From Flammeovirga kamogawensis (GTDB taxonomy: Bacteria; Bacteroidota; Bacteroidia; Cytophagales; Flammeovirgaceae): a stretch of 64,000 bases of DNA. The notes under the pieces are model-generated. The model was not told where the DNA came from. It saw only the letters and a program-made list of their open reading frames with translations, and did not search any database. The DNA lies in the NCBI RefSeq assembly GCF_018736065.1, contig NZ_CP076128.1, positions 2,232,001 through 2,296,000 on the forward strand, written 5' to 3'. Below, one piece after another: positions 35,451-44,774 of the stretch. The first letter of the stretch is position 1, and every line of letters begins with the position of its first letter. Position numbers and translations under genes: made by a program.

Positions 35451-36261
35451 TAAAAAGCCATATAAACTAGGTTTAGTTTTATCTGGTGGAGGGGCAAAAG
35501 GTTTAGCACATATTGGTGTTCTATTCTACCTAAAAGAGCTAGGCATTATTCCAGATGCAGTTGCAGGTACAAGCGCAGGATCTATTGTCGGTTCTATGTA
35601 TGCTTATGGAACTCCACTTACTGAGATTCAAGACTTTTTTATAAAAACAGATTTATTTAATTGGAAAAAAAGAGCTTTTTTTAAGCCTCATATGACTTTT
35701 AAAGGAATTATTAATCCTAAATCTTTAAAAGACGACTTTAAAACTATAATAAAGAAAGATGACTTTGATGCTTGTGAGAAAGATCTTTTTGTAGTTGCTA
35801 CAGATATGCAAAATGCAGAAGAAAAAATCTTTAGTACAGGTTCTATTGTAGATGCCGTTCTTGCGTCTTCAGCTTATCCTTTTGTATTTTCTCCAATGGA
35901 AATAGATGATATTATCTATAGTGATGGTGGAATTCTAAACCACTTTCCCCTTGATGTTATTAGAAATAAATGCGAAAAAGTTATTGGTGTTTATGTATCG
36001 CCTATTAGAACTTATGATAAAAGTGAATTAAATAGCGTTCAAAAAGTAGCTTTAAGAGCTTTATCTTTAAAAGGAGACAAAGAGGAGTTACATAAATTAA
36101 ATGACTGTGACATAGCGATTTTCCCACAAGATTTAATTAATTTTAATACTTTCGATACACACCCAGATAAATTGAGCGAAATTGTTGATGTTGGTTACGA
36201 AGAAACAGCCAAACATCATGATGCTTTACTAAAATTACGTGAAGAGCTGAATGAGCTATAG
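35437..36261 (+). CDS. Patatin-like phospholipase
   Basis: 274 residues. The oxyanion motif SGGGAKG (16-22), nucleophile elbow GTSAG (S46) and DGG (D163-G165) form the Ser-Asp dyad of the patatin/RssA family. It has no signal peptide and so acts in the cytosol or on the inner leaflet. It is translationally coupled to the acyltransferase, which suggests phospholipid remodelling. Confidence 0.9.
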   Translation: MSTSNKKPYKLGLVLSGGGAKGLAHIGVLFYLKELGIIPDAVAGTSAGSIVGSMYAYGTPLTEIQDFFIKTDLFNWKKRAFFKPHMTFKGIINPKSLKDDFKTIIKKDDFDACEKDLFVVATDMQNAEEKIFSTGSIVDAVLASSAYPFVFSPMEIDDIIYSDGGILNHFPLDVIRNKCEKVIGVYVSPIRTYDKSELNSVQKVALRALSLKGDKEELHKLNDCDIAIFPQDLINFNTFDTHPDKLSEIVDVGYEETAKHHDALLKLREELNEL

Positions 36262-36303
36262 TGTGTAAAAGAAACTCTTTTAATACTTTCCTATTGCTGT
36301 CTT

Positions 36304-36993
36304 ATGTGGAACCGCTTTAAACAAATTATCAACTCTAATAAGCATTCTTCTCCAATTGTGGATTTGAATAGTAGTTTACATGAGTTAAAGACACAAAAAT
36401 CTTTAACAGTTAGCTATCACTTAAAAGCAAAAAACCAGTGTAAACAATTAGAAGAAAAAAGTGAAACTATTAATAAGCACATCCTAAAAAATGATTTTGA
36501 TATAAAAGCACAACTAGAGCAAAACAGCCGAGGTAAAGCAATGCAATTGAATGAGTATGGCAACTCCTTAAAATCTGAAATAATAAAGTACAAGGATATT
36601 ATTGAGCAATTAGAAACTGAAATATTACAGTTTGCTTGTGACATTTCTACTCTTGATTTTCAAATTGAAGCGATCTCAGCTAAGATTATTCAAATTAAAG
36701 GACACCCACAAGAAAAAGATTTTGATGTAAAAGAATTTCTTGAAGAATTAAGTCATAAACTTCTAGATAATAAGATTTATGAAGAAAATGATCTACTCGA
36801 AATGGAAATAAATCAGATGCTAGATACGTCTATTGCAAAAGATAACTCTTCTAGTAAAATTACAAATTTCTTTAAAGAAAAAAGCTCTACTATTGAAGAA
36901 CAAACAAACAATAATCTGATAGATAATTTTTTCAATAAAAAAGAAAAGACAGATAATGATCAGAAAATTGATGATTTTTTTAATAAAAAATAA
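36304..36993 (+). CDS. PspA/IM30-like coiled-coil protein with triple FF-motif tail
   Basis: 229 residues. The N-terminus (MWNRFKQIINSN) resembles the amphipathic helix of PspA/Vipp1 (FxRFxDIxNSN). Long heptad-rich helices follow (about 20-130; QLEEKSETINKH, LETEILQFACD), as in this ESCRT-III-like family. The tail carries three copies of I-x-x-F-F-x-x-K at I186-K193, I206-K213 and I222-K229, the last one ending the protein. The tail is not part of known PspA. The gene lies between a phospholipase and two TerD genes, which fits an envelope-stress role. The PspA assignment is tentative. Confidence 0.55.
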   Translation: MWNRFKQIINSNKHSSPIVDLNSSLHELKTQKSLTVSYHLKAKNQCKQLEEKSETINKHILKNDFDIKAQLEQNSRGKAMQLNEYGNSLKSEIIKYKDIIEQLETEILQFACDISTLDFQIEAISAKIIQIKGHPQEKDFDVKEFLEELSHKLLDNKIYEENDLLEMEINQMLDTSIAKDNSSSKITNFFKEKSSTIEEQTNNNLIDNFFNKKEKTDNDQKIDDFFNKK

Positions 36994-37182
36994 ACTGAAC
37001 TTCTATATTTATAGGTAAGTAAAATATCAATAACGACATATTACTTATCTAAAACTTTAGAAACGGATAAAATAATAAGTTGCTCTTTAATACATTGAAA
37101 ATTTTCTTGGCTTTAACTACAACTTTAATCCAAATTATTCGTTGATTAAACAGACTTAATTAACTTCTATTCACGAGCGTAT

Positions 37183-37746
37183 ATGAGTATTTCCTTAAAA
37201 AAAGGTGGAAGATTCAATCTTTCTAAAGACGATGGAAACCTTGATAAAATAATGGTTGGCCTTGGTTGGGATATGGTACCTGGCAACACTGTAGACCTTG
37301 ATGCTTCAGTTTTTATGATTGATGCAACTGGAAAATTACCTGCAGATGAATTCTTTGTTTTCTTTAATAACTTAAAATCACCTGATAATAGCATTGAGCA
37401 TACTGGTGATAATAGAACTGGAAAAGGTGAAGGAGATGATGAAATGATCCTTGCCCATTTATCTAATATATCTGATGCTGTAACAGAACTTGTTTTTGTT
37501 GCATCTATACACAATGCTGATGTTTTAAGACATCACTTTGGTATGTTATCAAATGCTTATATTAGAATTGTAGATATTGATACACAAAGAGAAATTATCC
37601 GTTATAATTTAGACGATGATAACTTTAAAAGTGTAACAGATATGGAATTTGGCCGTCTTATCAGAAATGGAAAAGAATGGAACTTTGTTGCTTCTGGCAT
37701 TGGATCTAAAATTGGATTACAAGGTTACGTTGATAAATATGCTTAA
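37183..37746 (+). CDS. TerD family calcium-binding protein
   Basis: 187 residues, the usual TerD length. ISLKKGGRFNLSK at the start, VDLDAS (37-42), HTGDN (73-77) and GEGDDE (82-87) are the conserved acidic calcium-site blocks; DMEFGRL near the C-terminus is also typical. Ter proteins act in stress responses (tellurite, phage, colicin) and are thought to assemble at the membrane. A second TerD follows 58 bp later. Confidence 0.92.
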   Translation: MSISLKKGGRFNLSKDDGNLDKIMVGLGWDMVPGNTVDLDASVFMIDATGKLPADEFFVFFNNLKSPDNSIEHTGDNRTGKGEGDDEMILAHLSNISDAVTELVFVASIHNADVLRHHFGMLSNAYIRIVDIDTQREIIRYNLDDDNFKSVTDMEFGRLIRNGKEWNFVASGIGSKIGLQGYVDKYA

Positions 37747-37804
37747 ACTTAAGCACACTATTGTTCTCTAATAAATTAGCACATAGAAAAATATCATTGC
37801 AAGT

Positions 37805-38428
37805 ATGAATACATCACTAACAAAAAAGTCCGGAATATCACTCTCTAAAGGAAGTAAAATTTCTTTGATGAAGAAAGATGGCAATAAGTTAGATTTTTTA
37901 AGAGTAGGCGTAAATTGGGGAGCTATACAGGGTAAAGCTTTATTTGGTTTAATAAACCATAAAGTAAATGTTGATTTAGATGCTAGTATAAGTGCATTCG
38001 ATAAAGAAATGAATGAAATTTATACTGTTTATTACAACGAGTTAACCTCTCCTGATGGTGCTGTTACACATACAGGTGATGACCTAGAAGGTGATGATGG
38101 CGAAGATGATGGTTTAGATAATGAAACAATTCAAATTCATCTTGATGAAGTACAGCCTGATATAGATCAAATATTTTTATACCTTAACTCTTACAAAAAA
38201 CAGGACTTTGCTACAATTCCTTTTTCAGAAGTAAGAATGTATACTAAAAACGAGATACTGGCGACATTTAACTTATCATCTGATCAAGAATTTGCTGGAT
38301 ATGTATCCATGATTATGGGAAGGTTATATAAATTAGATGGAAATTGGAAATTCGAAGCACTAGGAGAACCAATTAGATCAAGAGATATTGAAGGTACAAT
38401 CAAATACCTTCAAATAAAATATAGTTAA
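37805..38428 (+). CDS. TerD family protein, divergent second copy
   Basis: 207 residues. It has an N-terminal SLSKGSKISLMKKDG block, VDLDAS (about 57-62), then HTGDDLEGDDGEDDG, a longer acidic insert than in the neighbouring TerD. GYVSMIMGRLYK corresponds to the family's C-terminal MxxGRL. The extended acidic loop may alter calcium binding. Probably co-transcribed with the first TerD gene; a strong terminator follows. Confidence 0.88.
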   Translation: MNTSLTKKSGISLSKGSKISLMKKDGNKLDFLRVGVNWGAIQGKALFGLINHKVNVDLDASISAFDKEMNEIYTVYYNELTSPDGAVTHTGDDLEGDDGEDDGLDNETIQIHLDEVQPDIDQIFLYLNSYKKQDFATIPFSEVRMYTKNEILATFNLSSDQEFAGYVSMIMGRLYKLDGNWKFEALGEPIRSRDIEGTIKYLQIKYS

Positions 38429-38440
38429 TACTATAAAAAA

Positions 38441-38474
38441 GAGCGTTGATATCTAAATCAACGCTCTTTTTATT
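38441..38474. terminator. Terminator between terD-like gene and fhs
   Basis: GAGCGTTGAT (38441-38450) pairs with ATCAACGCTC (38457-38466), 6-nt loop, T run after it and A run before it. It can serve both convergent genes. Confidence 0.88.
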
Positions 38475-40145
38475 TTAGCTTAATCCTTCAATATTCCCGT
38501 CAATAAACTTTATTTTATTGGCTTGTGGTACACGTGGTAAACCTGGCATTCGCATAATACTCCCTGCCCTAGCTACAATAAAACCAGCTCCATTGTTGAT
38601 TAATAAATCTTCAAAATGGATATGAAATCCACCATTTGGTGCACCAAGTATTTTAGCATCGTCTGTAAATGAACTTTGAGTTTTTGCAATACAAACGGGT
38701 AAATTATCCATCCCGTATTTTTCAATACGCTTCAATTTCTTTAAAGCCTTATTATCTAATTTTATGCCATCTGCTCTATAAATCTTCTTCGCAATTTTAT
38801 CTAATTTATTGTAAATAGAATCATCTAGTTCATAAGTAAATTGTAATGGTCCAGAAGGTTTTGTATCAATTAAATCTATTACTTTCTGAGCTAAATCAAC
38901 TGCACCTTTCCCCCCTTTGGCAAAGCTATCATTTATGGCAAATTCTACATCACGTTCTTTACACCAAGATGCTACAAATTCCATTTCTTCATCCGTATCA
39001 AAAGAATACTGATTAAAAGTAACTAAAACCGTTTGCCCAAAACCTTTCATATTTTCTATATGACGTTCTAGATTAAGCATACCTTTCTTTAAACCAACTA
39101 AATTTGGCGATTTTATATCTTCTAGTGCAACACCTCCATGTAATTTTAATGCTTGTGATGTTGCTACAATTACAGTTAAGTCAGGTTTTAAGCTAGCATT
39201 TCTACACTTAATATTAAAAAACTTTTCAGCACCTAAGTCAGCACCAAAACCAGCCTCTGTAATAGTATACTCTGCATGTTGCATGGCCATTTTAGTAGCT
39301 AAAACAGAATTACAACCATGTGCAATATTTGCAAAAGGCCCTCCATGTATAAACGCAGGGGAATTCTCTGTAGTTTGAACTAAGTTAGGGTGAATAGCAT
39401 CTTTCAAAAGTACAGCCATTGCTCCCTGGATATCCAAATCTTTTACATAAACAGGATCGTTATTATGATCATAGCCTAAGTAAATGTTACCAATTCGATC
39501 CTCTAAATCTTCTTTTGATTCTGCTAAACATAAAATAGCCATTAGTTCCGATGCAGGAGTAATATCAAAACCGGCCTCAGCCACATCTCCATTTCCAATA
39601 CCACCTAATCCTGTAACAATTTGTCTTAATGTTCTATCATTTACATCAAGAACTCTCCTCCAATTAATTGATTTTAACTGCTTGCCAGAAGCTCTTTCAA
39701 AGTGTTGATGATTATCTACTAATGCAGAAATCATATTATTGGCAGAGGTTACCGCATGAAAATCACCTGTAAAATGAAGATTAATATCTTCCATTGGTAA
39801 AACTTGTGCATGACCGCCACCTGCTGCTCCTCCTTTCATACCAAAACAAACACCTAATGAGGGTTCTCTTAAAGCAGGAATAGCATTTTTACCCAATTTT
39901 TGTAAGCCAAGAGCTAAACCCACAGATGTTGTTGTTTTTCCAATACCTGCTCTTGTTGGTGTAATAGCTGTAACTAGTATTAGCTTTTTCTTTTTGATCT
40001 CTTCTTGGTTTATTACCTCATAAGGTACTTTAGCCATATAGTGTCCGTAAGGAATGATGTTTTCATCAGCAATGCCAATTCCGTTACCAACTTCTATAAT
40101 TTTTTTTAAGATTGTTGATCGTGCTATTTCAATATCTGATTTCAT
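38475..40145 (-). CDS. fhs: Formate-tetrahydrofolate ligase
   Basis: 556 residues, normal for the family. It makes 10-formyl-tetrahydrofolate from formate, ATP and tetrahydrofolate. The ATP loop [12 protein letters not shown] (62-73) is present, and [21 protein letters not shown] is the conserved following block. [10 protein letters not shown] near the C-terminus is also invariant. Cytosolic; single gene. Confidence 0.97.
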   Translation of the reverse strand: MKSDIEIARSTILKKIIEVGNGIGIADENIIPYGHYMAKVPYEVINQEEIKKKKLILVTAITPTRAGIGKTTTSVGLALGLQKLGKNAIPALREPSLGVCFGMKGGAAGGGHAQVLPMEDINLHFTGDFHAVTSANNMISALVDNHQHFERASGKQLKSINWRRVLDVNDRTLRQIVTGLGGIGNGDVAEAGFDITPASELMAILCLAESKEDLEDRIGNIYLGYDHNNDPVYVKDLDIQGAMAVLLKDAIHPNLVQTTENSPAFIHGGPFANIAHGCNSVLATKMAMQHAEYTITEAGFGADLGAEKFFNIKCRNASLKPDLTVIVATSQALKLHGGVALEDIKSPNLVGLKKGMLNLERHIENMKGFGQTVLVTFNQYSFDTDEEMEFVASWCKERDVEFAINDSFAKGGKGAVDLAQKVIDLIDTKPSGPLQFTYELDDSIYNKLDKIAKKIYRADGIKLDNKALKKLKRIEKYGMDNLPVCIAKTQSSFTDDAKILGAPNGGFHIHFEDLLINNGAGFIVARAGSIMRMPGLPRVPQANKIKFIDGNIEGLS

Positions 40146-40259
40146 AATGGTTAGTAAGATTAATTTATGATTGATATAAGGTGTTTTGATTCGCAGTGAA
40201 AATAATAGATATTAGTTGTTTAATCGATGCTATTTATCACCAATTAAATAACAATTAAC

Positions 40260-41042
40260 ATGTTAGACAATTCTCTTCTAATTTTTATAAAAAAACAACG
40301 AATAGCGTATATCACTTTAAACAGGCCAGAAAAAAGAAATGCCCTAAATGCTGATTTAGTTGCTGAACTATCAAACGTTTTAAGTGAAATCGAAAATGAC
40401 GAAGAAGTAAGTGCTGTTGTATTAAAAGGTGCAGGAAAAGCCTTTTGTGCTGGTGCCGATTTACAGTACATACAAAATCTTCAGAATTTCTCTTTTGATG
40501 AAAATGTAAACGACTCTAATGCATTAAAAGAATTATTTTATAAAATATACACTTTCCCGAAAGTAATTATTGCTAGTGTACATGGTGCCGCTATTGCTGG
40601 AGGATGTGGATTAGCTACTTTATGTGATTTTTCTTTTGCTGCTAACAATACGAAATTTTGTTATTCCGAAGTAAAAATTGGCTTTATACCTGCAATTGTT
40701 AGCATTTTTTTAGCTAGAAAAATTGGAGAGGGAAAAGCAAAACAATTATTACTTTCTGCGCAAACCATAACAGCTGATAAAGCATTAGAATATGGATTGA
40801 TAAACGGAACTACAACCGAAGCTAATTTAGATGAAGAAGTAGAAAGTTTTGCTTTTAAATTAATTTCAGAAACTTCTTTGGAGGCAAAAATGAACACAAA
40901 GAAATTATTAAACTCTACTTGGCATTTACCAATTGAAGAGGCATTAGATATTGCTGTACAAGAAAATGCTAAAGCAAGAGAATCAGCAGATTGTAAAAAA
41001 GGTATTTCTTCTTTTTTAAATAAAGAAAAAATCTCTTGGTAA
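40260..41042 (+). CDS. Enoyl-CoA hydratase/isomerase (crotonase) family
   Basis: 260 residues. RPEKRNALN (about 19-27), KAFCAGADLQYI (oxyanion block) and HGAAIAGGCGLATLCDF (second oxyanion block) are clear. The SEVKIGFIPA segment carries the Glu (about 140) expected for hydratase activity. Likely role in fatty-acid or branched-chain amino-acid degradation; the precise acyl-CoA is unknown. Single gene ending at a strong terminator. Confidence 0.92.
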   Translation: MLDNSLLIFIKKQRIAYITLNRPEKRNALNADLVAELSNVLSEIENDEEVSAVVLKGAGKAFCAGADLQYIQNLQNFSFDENVNDSNALKELFYKIYTFPKVIIASVHGAAIAGGCGLATLCDFSFAANNTKFCYSEVKIGFIPAIVSIFLARKIGEGKAKQLLLSAQTITADKALEYGLINGTTTEANLDEEVESFAFKLISETSLEAKMNTKKLLNSTWHLPIEEALDIAVQENAKARESADCKKGISSFLNKEKISW

Positions 41043-41049
41043 GAAAAAA

Positions 41050-41086
41050 GGAGATCATAGTTAGTTACTATGATCTCCTTTTTATT
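41050..41086. terminator. Terminator after crotonase gene
   Basis: GGAGATCATAG (41050-41060) pairs with CTATGATCTCC (41068-41078), followed by TTTTTATTT. An A-rich flank lets it also serve the convergent lipoprotein gene. Confidence 0.88.
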
Positions 41087-41102
41087 TATATGTAGTAAAG
41101 TC

Positions 41103-41357
41103 TTACTCAGGCTTTCCAGTTGGTGCCGTTTCTTGCGCTTCAGCTTCTTCAGAAACTTCTTCTTTTACTACTTCCTCCGTTTCTGTCAAAACAACAGTCG
41201 TATCGTTAGCAACTTCTTCAGTTACTGTTTCTACAACTTCTACTACTTCAACAACTTTTTCTTCTACTACTTCTTCCTCTTGTTGTTTGGCCTCTTGAGC
41301 ACATGCGATAAATGAACATGCTACAATGTTTGCAATGATTAAGTGTTTAATTTTCAT
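41103..41357 (-). CDS. Small Glu/Val-rich lipoprotein
   Basis: 84 residues. A lipoprotein signal peptide ends in FIAC (C19). The whole mature part is low complexity: Glu, Val, Thr and Ala repeats such as VVEEKVVEVVEVVETV, with very few basic residues. It is strongly anionic. No fold is recognisable. It may be an abundant envelope spacer, like small lipoproteins of other phyla, but this is a guess. The codons are varied rather than repetitive, supporting real coding. Confidence 0.7.
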   Translation of the reverse strand: MKIKHLIIANIVACSFIACAQEAKQQEEEVVEEKVVEVVEVVETVTEEVANDTTVVLTETEEVVKEEVSEEAEAQETAPTGKPE

Positions 41358-41613
41358 AATTAAAATGATAGTTAAGTTAGATTGAAAATTTAGATTAGTT
41401 GAATCAAAAATTATTTATCAAGTTTGCTTAATGATAAAAAAATAGAAACTCTGTTTTCAGTCGAGATTTATTTTATGTGTAAATTAAACAACTAATCTTT
41501 CTTCGATAAGAACAATTATTTATCCTAAAATTTAAATTTTATCGTGTAAACATTGTTAGAGATATTTTTTGTTTAAAAACACTCACTTTTTTAATAATAT
41601 TTAACGAATATAC

Positions 41614-42648
41614 ATGGACTCACTAACTCAAGTTGTTTTAGGTGCATCTGTAGGAGAAGCTGTTTTAGGTAAAAAAATAGGAATTAAGGCAGCCATATTT
41701 GGTGCAATAGCAGGAACAATTCCAGACTTAGATACCTTAGCATCTCCATTCTTAGATACCGTTGGAGAATTAACTTTCCATAGAAGTGTTACCCATTCAT
41801 TTTTATTCTGTTTTTTAGCTGCACCAATTTTTGGATATCTATGTCATAAAATATTTGGTAAACAAAAAGACACATTTAAAGAATGGACACTACTATTCTT
41901 TTTAGGGTTTATTACTCATTCATTACTAGATACATGTACTACTTGGGGAACTCAATTAATGTGGCCATTTACTCCTTATGGCTTTGCTACATATACTGTA
42001 TTTGTAGTAGACCCACATTATACCCTGCCATTTATGGTGTTACTTATTATAGCGTTATGTAAACCTAAAGACAGTAAAATTAGACAACAATTAAATTATA
42101 TAGGGTTAGGAATTAGTACAGCCTATCTTTTACTAGGTTTTGTTCTTCAGAATAAAGCTAATAATGTTTTTGAAACCAATTTGAAAGAACAAGGAATTAC
42201 GTATCAAAATTATATCACAAAACCCACACCATTAAATATTTGGCTTTGGGCAACAAGCGTACAAACTGACTCTAGTTATTACACTGGTTTTTATTCTGTT
42301 TTTGACCAAGATAAAAAAGTTACTTTTTCTGTTACTCCAAAAAACCATCAACTCTTAGATAAATTACCACCATCTACTAAAACAGATAAATTACTTTATG
42401 TTACCAAAGGTTTCTATACTGTAGAAAACCATGGCAATAGTATTTGGATAAACGATCTACGTTTCGGAACATTTGATGGATGGCAAGGAAAAGGTAAAGG
42501 AAGAACGGTATTTGTTTACCATTTAACCCCACAAAAAGATGGTTCTATTGATTATGAACAGAAAAGCTATCGTTTTAAACCTTCTAAAGAATACATGGTC
42601 GCTTATCTAAAAAGAGTTTTTGGACATAAAGAAAATGTAGTTTTGTAA
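41614..42648 (+). CDS. YdjM/DUF457-type membrane metal-dependent hydrolase
   Basis: 344 residues. The N-terminal half has GTIPDLDTL (about 35-43), HRSVTHSF (about 56-63) and THSLLD (about 108-113), the His/Asp motifs of the YdjM family. Four or five hydrophobic helices lie between residues 20 and 185. A soluble C-terminal domain of about 150 residues follows, probably periplasmic. The family is called metal-dependent hydrolase but its substrate is unknown. Confidence 0.85.
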   Translation: MDSLTQVVLGASVGEAVLGKKIGIKAAIFGAIAGTIPDLDTLASPFLDTVGELTFHRSVTHSFLFCFLAAPIFGYLCHKIFGKQKDTFKEWTLLFFLGFITHSLLDTCTTWGTQLMWPFTPYGFATYTVFVVDPHYTLPFMVLLIIALCKPKDSKIRQQLNYIGLGISTAYLLLGFVLQNKANNVFETNLKEQGITYQNYITKPTPLNIWLWATSVQTDSSYYTGFYSVFDQDKKVTFSVTPKNHQLLDKLPPSTKTDKLLYVTKGFYTVENHGNSIWINDLRFGTFDGWQGKGKGRTVFVYHLTPQKDGSIDYEQKSYRFKPSKEYMVAYLKRVFGHKENVVL

Positions 42649-42731
42649 CAATAAGCCAATTTGTCAGTTATTCTATTTTAGTATAATAGTTGTTTGAACA
42701 ATAATTATGTCAAATTAATTAATTTACAAAC

Positions 42732-43991
42732 ATGAATAGCAAAGCATTAATCATTCTTGGGTTTGTATTGGTTGTAATTACCTCAATAGACCTTTATGCC
42801 TTTAAAGGTATTCGATTAATTACAGAAAATATTTCTCCAATTTACAGACAAGTAACCACAGGAATTTATTGGTTATTTAATAGTATTGTCTACTTATCTT
42901 TAATATGGACCGTTTTTAACTTAGATAAGTTTAGGCTACCTGAATACACAAATATTTTCTTTAGTATTAGTGCATTACTCTTAATGTCTATTGCTACAAA
43001 ATTGGTCTTTAATATCTTCCACGGAGCGGATGATCTAGCTTATTTAGGAAGTAAAGTTATACACTTTTTCCAAAACGGAAATAAAGTTAACCCTAGTGGA
43101 GATACAATTAGTAGAGCCAAATTTCTAACTTTTGTTGGGGCTGGACTAGCAACAATTCCATTAGGTGCATTTGCATATGGCTACACAAAAGGTAGATTTA
43201 ATTTTAGAGTGATAAGAAAAAACCTATCATTCAAAAATTTACCAAAAGCATTTGATGGATTTAAAATAATCCAAATATCAGATATTCATATTGGCAGTTT
43301 TCCTAAAGGACATGAATCTGTTGCTAAAGCTGTAGAGATGATTAATAGTAGGAATCCTGACATTATTGTCTTCACAGGTGACCTAGTTAATAACTTTGCT
43401 TCTGAAACAGATGGTTGGATTGATGTTTTTAAGAATTTGAAAGCAAAGCATGGAATGTACTCAATTCTAGGTAATCATGATTATGGAGACTATGTACAAT
43501 GGAATTCTGCTACAGAAAAAATTCAAAACCTTGATGCTGTAAAAAAAGCTAATAGAGATATTGGTTTCGATTTACTATTGAATGAGAACAGAGCAATCGA
43601 AATTAATGGAGACAAAATAGGCATTGTAGGTGTAGAAAATTGGGGTTTAAAGCCTTTTCCACAACTTGGTGATATTGATAAAGCTAACCAAGGGCTGGAT
43701 AATGTTCCCTTTAAAATTCTGCTGTCTCATGATCCTTCACATTGGGATGAAAAAGTTACCGATCATAAAGACATGGATTTAATGCTAGCAGGCCATACTC
43801 ATGGAATGCAATTTGGAATAGAAATTCCTGGAATAAAATGGAGTCCTGTTCAATATAAATACCCTAGATGGGCTGGCCTTTACGAAAAAGAAAATCAAAA
43901 ATTATATGTAAATAGAGGATTTGGTTATCATGCCTATGCAGGAAGAATTGGTATGGATCCAGAGATTACAGAAATAATATTAAAAAGTTAA
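42732..43991 (+). CDS. Membrane-anchored metallophosphoesterase (YkuE-like)
   Basis: 419 residues. Four membrane helices are predicted in the first 145 residues. The calcineurin-like domain has SDIHIGS (D184, H186), TGDLVNN (D217), GNHDYG (about 246), LLSHDP and AGHTHG (H355, H357). Two metal ions are expected at this site. Related proteins hydrolyse phosphodiesters or lipid-linked phosphates such as UDP-diacylglucosamine. Substrate here unknown. Confidence 0.9.
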   Translation: MNSKALIILGFVLVVITSIDLYAFKGIRLITENISPIYRQVTTGIYWLFNSIVYLSLIWTVFNLDKFRLPEYTNIFFSISALLLMSIATKLVFNIFHGADDLAYLGSKVIHFFQNGNKVNPSGDTISRAKFLTFVGAGLATIPLGAFAYGYTKGRFNFRVIRKNLSFKNLPKAFDGFKIIQISDIHIGSFPKGHESVAKAVEMINSRNPDIIVFTGDLVNNFASETDGWIDVFKNLKAKHGMYSILGNHDYGDYVQWNSATEKIQNLDAVKKANRDIGFDLLLNENRAIEINGDKIGIVGVENWGLKPFPQLGDIDKANQGLDNVPFKILLSHDPSHWDEKVTDHKDMDLMLAGHTHGMQFGIEIPGIKWSPVQYKYPRWAGLYEKENQKLYVNRGFGYHAYAGRIGMDPEITEIILKS

Positions 43992-43993
43992 TC

Positions 43994-44036
43994 ATAAACG
44001 GATAGTTACAAAAAGTAACTATCCGTTTATATTTTA
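43994..44036. terminator. Bidirectional terminator, 16-bp perfect stem
   Basis: ATAAACGGATAGTTAC (43994-44009) pairs perfectly with GTAACTATCCGTTTAT (44015-44030), 5-nt loop, followed by TTTTA. It separates convergent genes. Confidence 0.9.
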
Positions 44037-44552
44037 AAAGGCTTTTCCAACACCTACACTAATAGACCAAGCATCATAACCTTCTTTTATATCATAAAAT
44101 ACTCCCAAAGGAATTGCCCAACCTTGCTGACCTATTGGAAATGCATATTCTGTACCCAATCTAAAAATACCAAGGTTATGGTCTTTTTCTAATTCTACCC
44201 CTCCACCCATAAATACATTCCAATTAGGAATAAGAGTATAAGTTGCTACTAGAGCAAGTACTAAAGCATTTTCTCGTTTTAATGGTTCATCATGAGGAAT
44301 AATATACTCACCTACTTCAAAGTCTGCCATAATCCCTACTTCCCATTTTGGGAGAAACCTGTATAAATAATCAATACCAAAACCGGGTACAAAATGTCCT
44401 TTATGATCTAAATTATCTACACCTGCTCCTTTCGGGATATAGGTATTTGCATTAGTAATTGAAATAAAGTGTTTTGGCTCTTTTTTTTCTTGAGCTGAAA
44501 TAGTTTGAATAAAAAATAAGAGTAAAGAGAAAATTAATAAAGATTTGTACAT
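44034..44552 (-). CDS. Small outer-membrane barrel protein
   Basis: 172 residues. The signal peptide ends TISAQ, with alternating strands (WEVGIMADFEVGEYI, WNVFMGGGVELE) and terminal Phe (VGKAF). It fits an 8-strand outer-membrane barrel but is not clearly related to the pair at 18267-19379. Ligand and role unknown. Confidence 0.7.
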   Translation of the reverse strand: MYKSLLIFSLLLFFIQTISAQEKKEPKHFISITNANTYIPKGAGVDNLDHKGHFVPGFGIDYLYRFLPKWEVGIMADFEVGEYIIPHDEPLKRENALVLALVATYTLIPNWNVFMGGGVELEKDHNLGIFRLGTEYAFPIGQQGWAIPLGVFYDIKEGYDAWSISVGVGKAF

Positions 44553-44774
44553 AAAGTTAAAGAGAGATTAGTAATCAAAAATTTATAAAAAAATATAGTT
44601 CACCTTATTGAAGATCGCATGAAAACAGCATAAATAAAAAGAGTAATTGATAATTTTATAGAATCTTTTTGATTAAACAATCGATAATAAACGAAAACAA
44701 CAACTACTATCATTAAAAGTTACATAATCAATCTATTAACTTGAGGCGATTTATGTAAACAAACTTCCCTTCAT

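Noticed and set aside
36856-36993. FF motifs as PCNA-type PIP boxes
   Set aside because: The IxxFF core is similar, but the leading Gln is absent or misplaced and bacteria have no PCNA; the bacterial clamp motif differs.
41070-41315. Plus-strand ORF opposite the Glu/Val lipoprotein
   Set aside because: It is the antisense of a repetitive coding region, giving a Phe/Tyr/Ser-rich sequence without a sensible start. The minus-strand gene has a lipoprotein signal and a normal start.
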